Source: JANQFV01 sp964468185 (GTDB lineage: Bacteria; Planctomycetota; Phycisphaerae; UBA1845; Fen-1342). From it: a DNA stretch of 64,000 nucleotides. This document shows positions 8,701 to 17,800 of this stretch, in pieces; position 1 is the stretch's first letter, and each line of letters opens with the position of its first letter. The notes under the pieces were generated by a model. It did not search any database, was not told where the DNA came from, and saw nothing but the letters and a program-made list of their open reading frames with translations. The DNA lies in contig CAYXTR010000009.1 of assembly GCA_964468185.1 (NCBI GenBank), positions 62,001-126,000 of the forward strand, written 5' to 3'. The position numbers and the translations under genes were made by a program.

Positions 8701-10284
8701 ATGCGATGGCCCGATCTGCGCGCATTCCTCTTGGCGTCGTGTGCGACTGTGTTGGCAGTCCTACTCGTGGCGGGCGGGTGTGGGGGTAGTGTGTTGCCGG
8801 GGGATGTGGAGTTCGAGACGTGGGACGGCAGCGGTACGCCGCAGGATCCCGCGGTGGCAGGCGAATTCGGCGAGAATGGGAACGGCGGCGTCGTGGAAGG
8901 TGAGACGGTTGTGCGCGGGGCACCTGACGAACGCGATGGTTCGATTCTCTGCGTTGATCCGGCTCGACTGGTGTACGGGGACCGGGACACGGAGCGTGTC
9001 CTGGCGATCTCGAACTGCGGGTCTGGCGAATTGCAGTATACGGTCACGACTGGTGTGGCATGGCTCAGCGCCCATCCAAGTGTCGGCCAGATTGCGGGCG
9101 CCACGGCGGAGGTTACCTTGATCGCCCGGCGAGAGGGATTATCGCCGGGACACTATGGGGCAGTCATCAGTGTGCAATCGGACGACGGAGAGGTGTGTGC
9201 CGTCACGGTGGCGTTGACTGTGGGCGAGGAAGCCCCGGAACAGCCGGAGACCCCCGCTGAGTTGGTTATAAGCACTACGGCGATTGACTTTGGCGACGTG
9301 GGCACGGCTCGTGGATTCACGCTGTCGAATGTGGGTGGCGGCGCACTCTCGTACAATGTTAGCAGCGATGTTGAATGGCTGCAGGTGCAGCCGACCAGTG
9401 GTACCCTCACCGTCCAGGCGGACGAGATCACCGTCAGTCTGGATCGTGCGCCAATGTACGTGGGTACGGCGACCGGTACGTTGCACGTCCAGACGGACAT
9501 TGAAACGGTGACCATCGAAGTGGCGGCGGAGAAGCCGCTTACAACTCCGAAGATCATTCCGTGGCTCGAAGTGAATCAATGCACGGACGAGGAAATCGAG
9601 AACTGCGTGGCCGGCATCGCCGAGTGGCGACATCTTACGGATGCCGTCATGGTGACGTCCACGCCAGGACGCGAGTGGGTCTATACGGAGTTGCAGGAGC
9701 GTTGTCCCGAGGTGACGATCTATCCCGGCGTCAAGACTGTATACCGGCTGGGAGAGTATGATTTTGACAACTACTCTGGCTGGACGTCGCTCGCCGCTTC
9801 CTGCGAGGCGTCGTTAGCGCTGACGGACAGTCCCGTCTACTGCCTCGAGAGTGAGACGGCTCTGCAGCGTTACTACTGGAATCAGGCGGAAATCGACATG
9901 GAGGCACTGCAACTCGCCTTGAGTCAGTTGCCCACGGGACCGGAGTACTACATCTGGCCAGGCATTGTGCCGCACCGCCTGGAACAGTCGCTTGAGTTGA
10001 TGGCTGCCATGCAGGACGTTTTGGACTTGCGCATTTTTGATCTGACACTGGGCGGGCCTGAACTGGCCTTTGACAATGAGCAGTGCGACGCAGCGCGGGC
10101 CGCACTCTGGGAGATGGCTGAGAATCCGCCGGTGGCAATCATCTGGTTCGGGGGGCAGTACTGGGCCTATGAAGACATCAATACGGTCATGGGCCTGCTC
10201 GTCGACTACGAAGTCGTGTACGTGTATCCGGGGATGATGGAGTGGGTGAACTGTCCACAGGTCATCAACGACTTGCTCTGGTAG
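8701..10284 (+). CDS. Lipoprotein with two BACON-like domains and an unknown C-terminal domain
   Basis: A 527-residue probable lipoprotein: the signal peptide ends in LLVAGGC at about residue 27. After a Gly/Glu-rich linker, two beta-sandwich units of about 85 residues follow. Each has the pattern of an N/GGGxLxY(N/T)V stretch, then VxWLxxxPxxG and a closing VSLxR...YxGxxxGxxxVQ; this resembles BACON/abnormal-spindle-type Ig domains often found in carbohydrate-related surface proteins. The last 240 residues, starting TPKIIPWLEVNQ, form a separate cysteine-containing alpha/beta domain rich in Trp and Tyr that I do not recognise. Its shape suggests a TIM-barrel-like, possibly glycoside-hydrolase-like fold. 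It converges with the M14 gene at a long hairpin. Confidence 0.7.
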   Translation: MRWPDLRAFLLASCATVLAVLLVAGGCGGSVLPGDVEFETWDGSGTPQDPAVAGEFGENGNGGVVEGETVVRGAPDERDGSILCVDPARLVYGDRDTERVLAISNCGSGELQYTVTTGVAWLSAHPSVGQIAGATAEVTLIARREGLSPGHYGAVISVQSDDGEVCAVTVALTVGEEAPEQPETPAELVISTTAIDFGDVGTARGFTLSNVGGGALSYNVSSDVEWLQVQPTSGTLTVQADEITVSLDRAPMYVGTATGTLHVQTDIETVTIEVAAEKPLTTPKIIPWLEVNQCTDEEIENCVAGIAEWRHLTDAVMVTSTPGREWVYTELQERCPEVTIYPGVKTVYRLGEYDFDNYSGWTSLAASCEASLALTDSPVYCLESETALQRYYWNQAEIDMEALQLALSQLPTGPEYYIWPGIVPHRLEQSLELMAAMQDVLDLRIFDLTLGGPELAFDNEQCDAARAALWEMAENPPVAIIWFGGQYWAYEDINTVMGLLVDYEVVYVYPGMMEWVNCPQVINDLLW

Positions 10285-10317
10285 TGTAGTTGCGTGCTCT
10301 GGTCGGGAAAGAGGTGC

Positions 10318-10348
10318 GCGGTGCAGCGCATGGATCGCGCTGCACCGC
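10318..10348. terminator. Perfect 12-bp hairpin between convergent genes
   Basis: GCGGTGCAGCGC and GCGCTGCACCGC form a perfect 12-bp stem around the 7-nt loop ATGGATC. It sits 34 nt after the lipoprotein stop and 52 nt before the stop of the opposing M14 gene. Neither strand has a T-tract, so a bidirectional terminator is inferred from position and stem strength. Confidence 0.6.
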
Positions 10349-10399
10349 TCGGTCTCATCTCCGCGTTAATGAACGGCGCGCCTGGCCGTCGAACGACGC

Positions 10400-13003
10400 T
10401 TAACTCCCGATGAGGGCAACGAAAGGATTGATGTCGTCGAAGTCGACGTCGCCGTCCTGGTCGGCGTCGGCATGGAGCCAGTTACAATCCGGGTACGCGG
10501 CCTCGTAACCCGCCTGACCGCTCAGTGCCAGTACGAACGGGTTGATGTCGTCGAAGTCCACTGCACCGTCACAGTTCATGTCGCCGAGCACAAACTGCCC
10601 TTCAACTACCGCGAACGTTGCGTCGCTTTCGTCCCAGTAGCCATAAGCGCCGTCTCCGTAATACGCCCGAACGCGGACCTTGTGGTCACTGCCCAACTCC
10701 GTAGGCGTCCAGGCGTAGGACGTAGCGCCCACGTCGGTCAGCGCGACGATGTTCTCCCAGGCAGTAAGGTCGACGGTGAGCTCGAGGTCGTCGATCCACG
10801 CCGTATCACTGCCACCGTTTACGCTAACGTCCTTGGTGTACTCCCACTTGAGCTCGTGCGTACCGGCGGGCAGCGTCGTATTGAAGTATTGCCAGCCGGA
10901 ATAGCCGGACACGTGGAGTTCACGCACGTCATCGATGTAGAAGTTGAAGAAATCGTAATTCGACTCGGAGCTCACGCGATACCAGAAGCTGACGGCGCCG
11001 GCACCGGCGCTACGCGTCATCCAGGTGGACTGATTGTGCGTGATGTCGCCCGCCTGGGCTGCGTAAGTCCCGCCATGGACGGTGCCGCTTGTGACGGACC
11101 AGTCGGCATCACCGCCCAGCGTGTAATCGTCACCGAGATCACCATCCTCGAAGTCATCGGTGACGAGGCCGGTCTCGGCGAAGTTGCTGGTGTACTGCAA
11201 CTGGAACTGGGCATTGCCGTTGCCGGTCCAGGTCACATTTACAGGAGCGTTCGCGGGCAGCGCCTCGCCGCCGTTGGGGTAGGTGAGCACGGGTGCCGGA
11301 CCGAGCTGGACATCAAGCACGGTTGCGTCGCCCGAATTGACGGTTACCGGGACCGTAACGGGGTCATAGCCGTCCGCCACGAACTGCAGCTCATAGTCGC
11401 CGGGCATCAGCATGCGGTGATAGTCACCGACCTCGGGGTCGGTATAGATGTTGTGGTCACGGCCGACTACGGTCACGGTGGCCGCGAGTGGCTCGCCGGT
11501 GTCGATATCGGTCACCAGGCCGCGCACGCCGATGAGGCAGGTTTGGATGTACGAGAGCATCGACTGGCGGTTGTCGGCCCAGAAGTCCGGGATCGTCGAA
11601 GCGGGCGGCTCCTTGATGTCACTCAGTTCGATGGTGACCTCGTTGTTGCCCATGTAGCGGTAGTTCCAGTCCTGCATCCCGCCGTCGATCGAATACCACG
11701 CGGCGCCGTTGGTGATGCCGTGATACCAGTCGCCCTCCCACATCGGCCGGTTGTGCTGCGAATATTGCTCGCTGATGTAGACGAACATATCCTCGTCCGG
11801 CGTCGGGGAATAGACGCTGCCCATGCCGTCGTTGTCGAACGGGTAGTTCACGACCATGACGCCGCCGTGTAGATTGGCTGAGCAGGTGAACGAGTGCTGG
11901 AAGCTCCAGTTCATGATGACCTGCACTTCGGTGGCCCGCCCGGTCGGGTCGTTCTCGTCACCGTTGATCCACTCGGGGAAGTTGCGATTCAGGTCGATGC
12001 CCTGGGCGTTGACACGGGTGCGGTTGGATCGGTCGTAACCATCGGGATTCATCAGCGGCACAATCCACAGCTCGACCTCGTCGATGATCGTCGTGGCTTG
12101 GGGGTCGGTGCCGTAGTTTGTCAACAGGTACTCGATCAGCAGCATGCACATCTTCGTGCCGACAATCTCGTCGCCGTGCATGGTAGCGATGTACTTGAAG
12201 CCCGGTTCGTCTTCCTCGACCAGCACGTTGTCCGAAATGCGGATGGCCCACAGATGACGCCCCTGATAGCTCAGGCCGAGGTCATACCGTTTGGCGAGGT
12301 CGGGATAGGTTGTCTCGTAGTCCAGCAGCGTCGGACCGATGTCGTCGTAATCGGTCCACGTGTCGCGGCTGGGCTCGGCGGGAGCTTGTGGGGGCTCCTG
12401 CAATGCCGGCAGCCCATCCGCGATGATGCTCGCATCCGCGCCAGCGGCGATGAGTTGCGCGGCCATGTCGAGCAGGCGCGTGTGCACGTCGGCATTGAGG
12501 ACACGCACATTGGCGCCGAGGACGTGCAGGGGCGTGTCGCCAAGATCGTTGGGCACCACGGGGTCGGCACCGGCCTCCAACAAGGCGCCAAGGGCTTCCG
12601 GACGGAAACGCCGCGCTGCCACGTGCAGGGCCGTGTCGCCATGGGCGTCCGCGGCATGGACGTCGGCTCCGGTGGCGATCAGGTTCTCGATGAGCTTGCG
12701 ATCCGGCGAGCCGGCCACGAGGTGCAGCGCAGTGACGCCGAGTGCATCCGCCGCATTGACATCGGCGCCGTACGCGATGAGCAGGTATATGACGTCTGCG
12801 TGGTGATTGGCGGCCGCGTGGTGCAGTGGCGTTTCGCCGGCCGGGTTTTGTGCATTGGCCAGGGCCGGATTCGTCTCCAGCAGCTCGGCGACGGTGTCCA
12901 CGGCGCCGAGGCGTGCGGCAGAGTGGACGTCGAGATCAGATGCGAGGGCCGGGCACACAAGCAATGTAAGGCCCACGACGGGCAGGAGGTACGAGCGGTG
13001 CAT
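10400..13003 (-). CDS. Secreted ankyrin-repeat / M14 zinc carboxypeptidase / dockerin protein
   Basis: An 867-residue multidomain exported protein, started at 13003 because GAGGA lies 6 nt upstream and the product then begins with a signal peptide (MHRSYLLPVVGLTLLVCPALA). Residues about 22-190 hold five ankyrin repeats (for example GETPLHHAA, GVTALHLVA, GDTALHVAA, GDTPLHVLG). Residues about 215-490 are an M14 carboxypeptidase: zinc ligands are His276/Glu279 (HGDE) and His379 (NLHGG), with DLNRNFP for substrate binding and the catalytic Glu459 in TIELSD. A transthyretin-like regulatory domain, an Ig/MAM-like beta-domain region and a C-terminal type I dockerin with two calcium loops (GDMNCDGAVDFDDIN, DADQDGDVDFDDIN) follow. 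The gene ends the long minus-strand envelope cluster. Confidence 0.9.
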   Translation of the reverse strand: MHRSYLLPVVGLTLLVCPALASDLDVHSAARLGAVDTVAELLETNPALANAQNPAGETPLHHAAANHHADVIYLLIAYGADVNAADALGVTALHLVAGSPDRKLIENLIATGADVHAADAHGDTALHVAARRFRPEALGALLEAGADPVVPNDLGDTPLHVLGANVRVLNADVHTRLLDMAAQLIAAGADASIIADGLPALQEPPQAPAEPSRDTWTDYDDIGPTLLDYETTYPDLAKRYDLGLSYQGRHLWAIRISDNVLVEEDEPGFKYIATMHGDEIVGTKMCMLLIEYLLTNYGTDPQATTIIDEVELWIVPLMNPDGYDRSNRTRVNAQGIDLNRNFPEWINGDENDPTGRATEVQVIMNWSFQHSFTCSANLHGGVMVVNYPFDNDGMGSVYSPTPDEDMFVYISEQYSQHNRPMWEGDWYHGITNGAAWYSIDGGMQDWNYRYMGNNEVTIELSDIKEPPASTIPDFWADNRQSMLSYIQTCLIGVRGLVTDIDTGEPLAATVTVVGRDHNIYTDPEVGDYHRMLMPGDYELQFVADGYDPVTVPVTVNSGDATVLDVQLGPAPVLTYPNGGEALPANAPVNVTWTGNGNAQFQLQYTSNFAETGLVTDDFEDGDLGDDYTLGGDADWSVTSGTVHGGTYAAQAGDITHNQSTWMTRSAGAGAVSFWYRVSSESNYDFFNFYIDDVRELHVSGYSGWQYFNTTLPAGTHELKWEYTKDVSVNGGSDTAWIDDLELTVDLTAWENIVALTDVGATSYAWTPTELGSDHKVRVRAYYGDGAYGYWDESDATFAVVEGQFVLGDMNCDGAVDFDDINPFVLALSGQAGYEAAYPDCNWLHADADQDGDVDFDDINPFVALIGS

Positions 13004-13192
13004 GATGTTCCTCAATGAGATGACGGGGGTACTCTCTCTCCGCATACCAATCCCGCTTGCGGGACGGCGCCGTCATTAGGACCGCGCAGTCCTTCAATCA
13101 GGATCGGTGCATTCTACCATTCCAGCAAGTCCACCGTACCGGGGGGTGATGTCCGATGCAATGATGAGTTGGAAAGGCCCGATAATGCGGAC

Positions 13193-13918
13193 TTATGCGT
13201 TGGCAGCCCGGCGTTGCGAGTAAGGTTGCCTGCCAAAATGGGCTTGAATCAGGGGCAGCAACTCGGTGAGGTCGCCGAGCGCATGGTCGGGCTCGTGCTG
13301 CCCCACGTCGTGGATGCGATGGGCACGGTTGACCCAGACGCTCGTGATGCTGGCCGCTCGCGCTCCGCCTACGTCACTGTGAAGCGAATCACCGACGTGG
13401 AGGACGCGGTTGCGGTCCCAGCCCATCGTGCGTAGCGCGATATCGAAGATGCGGGGATCGGGTTTGTAATGCCGCGTGTCTTCGGAGGTTACGACACCGG
13501 CCAATCGGATGTCGTGCTGCGTCAGGGCGGCGGCCACGTCTGCGGTGTCGGCGTTTGAGACGATGCAGATCGGCAGCGGGAAATCGGCCAGGAACGTGGG
13601 CACTTCGGGCTGCAGTGGCGGCGAGCGCCAGTATTCCGATAGTCGCTGCGCGTACGGGAGCGGGTCCATCGTGATGCCAAGTTCGTGCATCGTCTCTTTG
13701 AGGGTGCGGGCTTCGATCGCAAGCAGCGTCTCAAAGGCGGTGTGAGCCGTGGCGTCCATCGCCTCAAAGAAGCGGTTCCCCCATGTAATGCTGAGCTCGT
13801 GAGCGGTCATCTTCAGATCAAAATCGTGCACGAGCAGGGCGCACACGGACTCGACGGCGGCCCGGTCGCCGGTCGTGAGTGTGCCGTACATGTCCATGAA
13901 GACGCCGTCGAGGTTCAT
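13193..13918 (-). CDS. HAD-family hydrolase
   Basis: A 241-residue haloacid-dehalogenase-superfamily protein. Motif I is MDMYGTLT with nucleophile Asp9; tyrosine replaces the second aspartate of the phosphatase motif (D-x-Y-G-T), as in L-2-haloacid dehalogenase-like members. Motif II is IVSNAD, motif III is the lysine in RHYKPDP, and motif IV is HVGDSLHSDVGGA. The residue pattern fits HAD subfamily IA with a helical cap between residues 15 and 95. The substrate cannot be told from the sequence: a small phosphatase or a dehalogenase-like enzyme are both possible. It lies 96 nt downstream of ftsH and about 190 nt upstream of the M14 gene. Confidence 0.82.
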   Translation of the reverse strand: MNLDGVFMDMYGTLTTGDRAAVESVCALLVHDFDLKMTAHELSITWGNRFFEAMDATAHTAFETLLAIEARTLKETMHELGITMDPLPYAQRLSEYWRSPPLQPEVPTFLADFPLPICIVSNADTADVAAALTQHDIRLAGVVTSEDTRHYKPDPRIFDIALRTMGWDRNRVLHVGDSLHSDVGGARAASITSVWVNRAHRIHDVGQHEPDHALGDLTELLPLIQAHFGRQPYSQRRAANA

Positions 13919-14014
13919 ATGGGGGTTATTACCAAGGTTGGTGGCAGTCTGGCAACTGACGGCGCATGGGTCGAACCAGCGATCGGGAGCACGAGTTGCC
14001 GAAGCGCGGGCCAG

Positions 14015-16069
14015 TCACGCCGGGCTGGGCAGGGGGCCCGTTTCCTCGTCCGGCGGCTTGCGCACCGGACGGGCGACGGGTGGAGATTCTTCCTGGCGCT
14101 GCTGCTCAGCAGCGATGAGGTCGGCGACCGTCGGCTTATCGAGTTTTTCGCCAGCGATGAGTTGTCGTACTTCTTCGCCGGTTAGCGTTTCGTACTTGAG
14201 TAGCGCCTCGGCGACGGCTTCAAGCTTGTCGCGATTCTCCTCGATAATCCGCTGGGTGTCGGCATACGCTTCGTTGATGATGCGTTTTGTTTCCTCGTCG
14301 ATGATCTCGGACGTTTTGTCCGAGAACTCCTTGCCGACCTGTAGATCGAGCTGTCGTCGCTGACTGAGAGATTCGTCGCCGTAATAAACGAAGCCGAGTT
14401 TGTCGCTCATGCCCCACTCGGTGACCATCATGCGAGCCATTTGCGTGGCTTGACGAATATCACCGGCGGCGCCCGAGTTCATGTCATGACCGAGTAATGC
14501 CTCGGCGATGCGCCCGCCGCACAAGACGCGCAGTGTCGACTCCACCCACGAACGGTTGTACGTCTGGCGGTCCTTTTCGGGGAGTGAGAAGGTGGCCCCG
14601 CCGTACGGACCGCGCGGGATGATGCTGACCTTGTGCACCGGGTCGGCCTCATCGAGCAGCGTTTGGATGAGGGCGTGACCGGCTTCGTGGTACGCGGTCA
14701 GCTCGCGGTCGCGGTCATCGACCATCCGGCTACGCTTGGCGCGGCCCCAACGGACCTTGTCGCGGGCCTCTTCGAGATCCTCGAGTTCTACTGCATCCTT
14801 GCCGGCCAGCGTGGCGAGCAGCGCGGCTTCATTGATGATGGCAGCCAGATCGGCTCCGCTGAACATGGGCGTGCCGCGCGCGATGCGATGGAGCTTCGGC
14901 TCGAGGGGCGGCAGCGTTTTGATCTTTTGGGCGTGGACCTTGAGGATCTCGAGCCGACCCTTCACGTCAGGCAGTGGAACGTAAACCTGACGATCGAACC
15001 GTCCGGGACGGATGAGCGCGGGATCAAGCACATCGGCCCGGTTGGTAGCGGCGATCACGATTACCTGATCGTTGGTATCGAAGCCGTCCATCTCGACGAG
15101 AATCGCGTTGAGTGTCTGCTCCCGCTCGTCGTGGCCGCCGCCACTGTAGCCCATGCCGCGGCGTCGCCCGACGGCGTCGATCTCGTCCAGGAAGACAATG
15201 CACGGCGAGTTTTCCTTGGCCTGACGGAACAGGTCACGTACGCGGGAGGCACCCACGCCGACAAACATCTCGACGAAGTCGGAACCGGAGATGGAGAAGA
15301 ACGGCACTTCGGCTTCGCCGGCGATGGCGCGCGCGAGCAGTGTTTTGCCGCAGCCTGGTTCGCCGACGAGCAGCACGCCGCGGGGAATGCGGCCGCCCAG
15401 GCGCTGAAACCGCTTGGGGTTCTTCAGGAATTCGACGATTTCGAACACCTCTTCCTTGGCTTCTTCGACGCCGGCGACGTCGTTGAAGGTGGTCGAGGTG
15501 TGTTCCTTGGTCATGATGCGGTGTCGGCTGCGGCCGAAGTTGCCGAGCATGCCTGCGCCGCCGCCGCTCTGACGCAACTGACGAAACAGCAGGAACCAGA
15601 TCAGTGCGGCGAGCAGCAGCCAGGGGATCATCGTCAGGAAGATATTGAGCAGCATGTTGTTGCTGGTCTCGCTGCCGAAGACGACGGTTACGTTCGGCGG
15701 CGTGGCCGCGAGGACGTCCTGGCGCAGCTCACGGATGTTCTCACCGGCGCGCAGGTAGGTGCACTCGAACTCCTTGGTGTCGACATTGGCGTTGGGCGGC
15801 ACCTCGTAGAACTCGCCGGTGATCATGTCCTCCTTGACCACAACGCGTTTGATCTCGCCGGCCTCGATGTGGCTCCAGAAGGCGCTGATGTCGATCTTGT
15901 GCACTTTGTGCATGCTCTGTTGGAGCATGACGAGGAACATCAAGCCCAGACCGATGATGATGATCCAACTGAACAAGCCGCGCGACATGCGGTTGGGGGG
16001 ACGCGGCGGCCCGGAACCGTTATCGCCGTTGTTGCGTGGGCGGTTCGGTTGTTGCTGGTCGTCGGACAT
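14015..16069 (-). CDS. ftsH: ATP-dependent zinc metalloprotease FtsH
   Basis: A 684-residue membrane-bound AAA+ protease that degrades misfolded membrane proteins and short-lived regulators. The N terminus is Asn/Pro-rich, followed by a first membrane segment (GLFSWIIIIGLGLMFLVML), a periplasmic domain and a second segment (LNIFLTMIPWLLLAALIWF). Walker A is GEPGCGKTLLA, Walker B is VFLDEIDAVG, and the second region of homology is NRADVLDPALIRPGRFDRQ. The zinc motif is HEAGH with a later aspartate ligand in the GAAGDIRQAT region. Everything needed for activity is present. The gene is 44 nt downstream of the LptE-like gene, so it is likely in the same transcript. Confidence 0.96.
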   Translation of the reverse strand: MSDDQQQPNRPRNNGDNGSGPPRPPNRMSRGLFSWIIIIGLGLMFLVMLQQSMHKVHKIDISAFWSHIEAGEIKRVVVKEDMITGEFYEVPPNANVDTKEFECTYLRAGENIRELRQDVLAATPPNVTVVFGSETSNNMLLNIFLTMIPWLLLAALIWFLLFRQLRQSGGGAGMLGNFGRSRHRIMTKEHTSTTFNDVAGVEEAKEEVFEIVEFLKNPKRFQRLGGRIPRGVLLVGEPGCGKTLLARAIAGEAEVPFFSISGSDFVEMFVGVGASRVRDLFRQAKENSPCIVFLDEIDAVGRRRGMGYSGGGHDEREQTLNAILVEMDGFDTNDQVIVIAATNRADVLDPALIRPGRFDRQVYVPLPDVKGRLEILKVHAQKIKTLPPLEPKLHRIARGTPMFSGADLAAIINEAALLATLAGKDAVELEDLEEARDKVRWGRAKRSRMVDDRDRELTAYHEAGHALIQTLLDEADPVHKVSIIPRGPYGGATFSLPEKDRQTYNRSWVESTLRVLCGGRIAEALLGHDMNSGAAGDIRQATQMARMMVTEWGMSDKLGFVYYGDESLSQRRQLDLQVGKEFSDKTSEIIDEETKRIINEAYADTQRIIEENRDKLEAVAEALLKYETLTGEEVRQLIAGEKLDKPTVADLIAAEQQRQEESPPVARPVRKPPDEETGPLPSPA

Positions 16070-16113
16070 AGCGTGCCATTCTCACGGAAGAGCGCCGGGT
16101 GTGCGGCGCGGGG

Positions 16114-16614
16114 TTACCAGGATTCATACATTTTGGCGACGATGCGCGACGCCAGCCGGTCAATAGCCCGTTCCTGGGCGAACTCCTCCGTTTCCCCAGC
16201 GGGTGGCAGATAATCCGCCGCCTGGAGAAGGGCAGGCTGGTCGACCAGCAACTTGCCTGAGCGCAGGTCTTTCCACTGCACCTGCACGGCGAGAACCAGT
16301 TGCTTCTCGCGCGGCTGACGCGACCGAAAGTCCGGTGCGAACGCCGCCTGGCGCTCTTCGAGCACCTCTGCCCTTAGTATCGTATCGGCCTTTTCCTTTG
16401 CGGCCAGCCGATAGGGGGTCTCCATTGAGATGCGCTTCTTAACTGCCTCGGTGAGGGTGAACTCGATGTCTCGGCGAAATTCCTTCGAGCCGATCATCTC
16501 GACGTACACGGTGCGAATATCAGACCGGTATGGGCCGCCCGCCCGATACCCGCACCCGACCCCACCCAGCAACGTCAGCGCCAGCAGGATGGAAAATGCG
16601 CTGATTCGCATCAC
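16114..16614 (-). CDS. lptE: LptE-family outer-membrane lipoprotein
   Basis: A 166-residue probable lipoprotein with a short signal peptide and a lipobox ending GGVGC near residue 21, followed by GYRAGGPYRSDIRTVYVE. This N-terminal pattern, the small alpha/beta fold and the length match the LptE group that plugs LptD and helps insert lipopolysaccharide into the outer membrane. The middle contains DTILRAEVLEERQ and VQVQWKDLRSGKLL, as in the family. Its ATG overlaps the stop codon of the BamD-like gene by 4 nt. The overlap and the neighbour genes support an outer-membrane biogenesis role. LptD itself is not in the window. Confidence 0.78.
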   Translation of the reverse strand: MMRISAFSILLALTLLGGVGCGYRAGGPYRSDIRTVYVEMIGSKEFRRDIEFTLTEAVKKRISMETPYRLAAKEKADTILRAEVLEERQAAFAPDFRSRQPREKQLVLAVQVQWKDLRSGKLLVDQPALLQAADYLPPAGETEEFAQERAIDRLASRIVAKMYESW

Positions 16615-17618
16615 GACGGTTCATCCTCCGTGTCGTCTTCAGCCAGCAGACCCAGTTCAGCCAGGCGAGCCTGCGCTTCGTCGGCGGCGAGGGTGCCGGG
16701 GTAATCGTCCAGGATCTCACGGTAGTAAAAGACCGCCGCCGCGGGCTGGCGCGTCCGCTCGTACCAGCGGGCGATGTACAGGTCTTTTTCAGCCCGCAAC
16801 TGGCGGATGCCCTCCAGCCGCTCTGTTACGTTTTCCTGTGCAGCGTAGGTCGGAAACGCTTCGCGAAACTGACGATAGCGCTCTTCGGCCTCGACCAGTG
16901 GCAGATCGTCGAACTTGATTCCGGGGAAGGCGGCTTCGGCAGCTTCCGCAGAGCGGAGCATGGCAATTTGAATATACCGGCCGCTGGGATATTGCTGGGC
17001 CAGGAATGCGTATTCGTCCTGGGCGAGGTCGAGATCGCCGCGTCGGTAGTAGAAGTCGGCCTTCAGCTTCAGCGCCAACTCGCCCAAGGGCGTGCCCGGG
17101 ACCCGCTCAAACACGCGGTCGAGAATCTCAATGCCCTCGTCATAGGCCGGTAATCGCAGAATCCGCCAGACGATCCGCTTCTCGCCGGAGAGGAACGCTC
17201 GTGCCACGTCGACGCAGCGGCGGTTCGCCATACGAAACAGCTCGCCAGCGGTATTCTCGGCGACGGTGTGGTAGTGCTCGACGGCTTTCCAGAAGTCGCC
17301 AGTCTCGAAGTAGGTCTCACCCATGAGGAACAGGCCTTCGAAGTAGCGCGGGTCGGCCTGGTTGTCCGCGAGCCAGTTTTCGAGCACGTCGCGCGCATCG
17401 CGAGGCTCGCCGGCGCGGAGCAGCGCGCGGGCCTCGTCCAGTGCGGGCGGGACGGTGGGCGGCTCGGCGACCGCCTCAGTCAGCGGCATCCACGTGTCCG
17501 CTTCCGGATCGAGTACCTCCCGCTCCCGGAGCGGCTGGTCCTGTCCCGTGACCGGCACCACGAGCAACAACGCCGCGATCGGGGGCAGTAGTGCTGTGCA
17601 TCGTCGAGTCTGCCTCAT
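16611..17618 (-). CDS. BamD/YfiO-like tetratricopeptide protein
   Basis: A 335-residue exported protein with signal peptide (LLPPIAALLLVVPVTGQ) but no lipobox cysteine. TPR-like helical hairpins run from about residue 55 to 325, for example GLFLMGETYFETGDFWKAVE, LALKLKADFYYRRGDLDLA and IARWYERTRQPAAAVFYYRE followed by DDYPGTLAADEAQARL. The order and the last repeat resemble BamD/YfiO of the outer-membrane assembly machine, but similarity is at TPR level only. It is translationally coupled to lptE. A generic envelope TPR scaffold is the alternative. Confidence 0.68.
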   Translation of the reverse strand: MRQTRRCTALLPPIAALLLVVPVTGQDQPLREREVLDPEADTWMPLTEAVAEPPTVPPALDEARALLRAGEPRDARDVLENWLADNQADPRYFEGLFLMGETYFETGDFWKAVEHYHTVAENTAGELFRMANRRCVDVARAFLSGEKRIVWRILRLPAYDEGIEILDRVFERVPGTPLGELALKLKADFYYRRGDLDLAQDEYAFLAQQYPSGRYIQIAMLRSAEAAEAAFPGIKFDDLPLVEAEERYRQFREAFPTYAAQENVTERLEGIRQLRAEKDLYIARWYERTRQPAAAVFYYREILDDYPGTLAADEAQARLAELGLLAEDDTEDEPS

Positions 17619-17800
17619 GGCTGAGCATTATAGGCCGCGCACGGCACGCCCACAACGAGTGCCGCGTATGGTGTAGAGCGCCACGCGGCAGCAGCGCTGC
17701 CAAGGGGACTCGCGCACGGTTCGACTCGTCAGCAGGGATGTCGGAAGATGTCACTGAACGTGTGCGCAACCGGCATGTCGCCACTTGCCCGTCGGTCCGT

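Noticed and set aside
11894..13018. Long antisense open frame opposite the ankyrin/M14 gene
   Set aside because: Typical high-GC shadow frame: no domain and its residue content mirrors the true gene in the complementary frame.
14633..16213. Antisense open frame opposite ftsH
   Set aside because: Shadow of the conserved FtsH frame in high-GC DNA.
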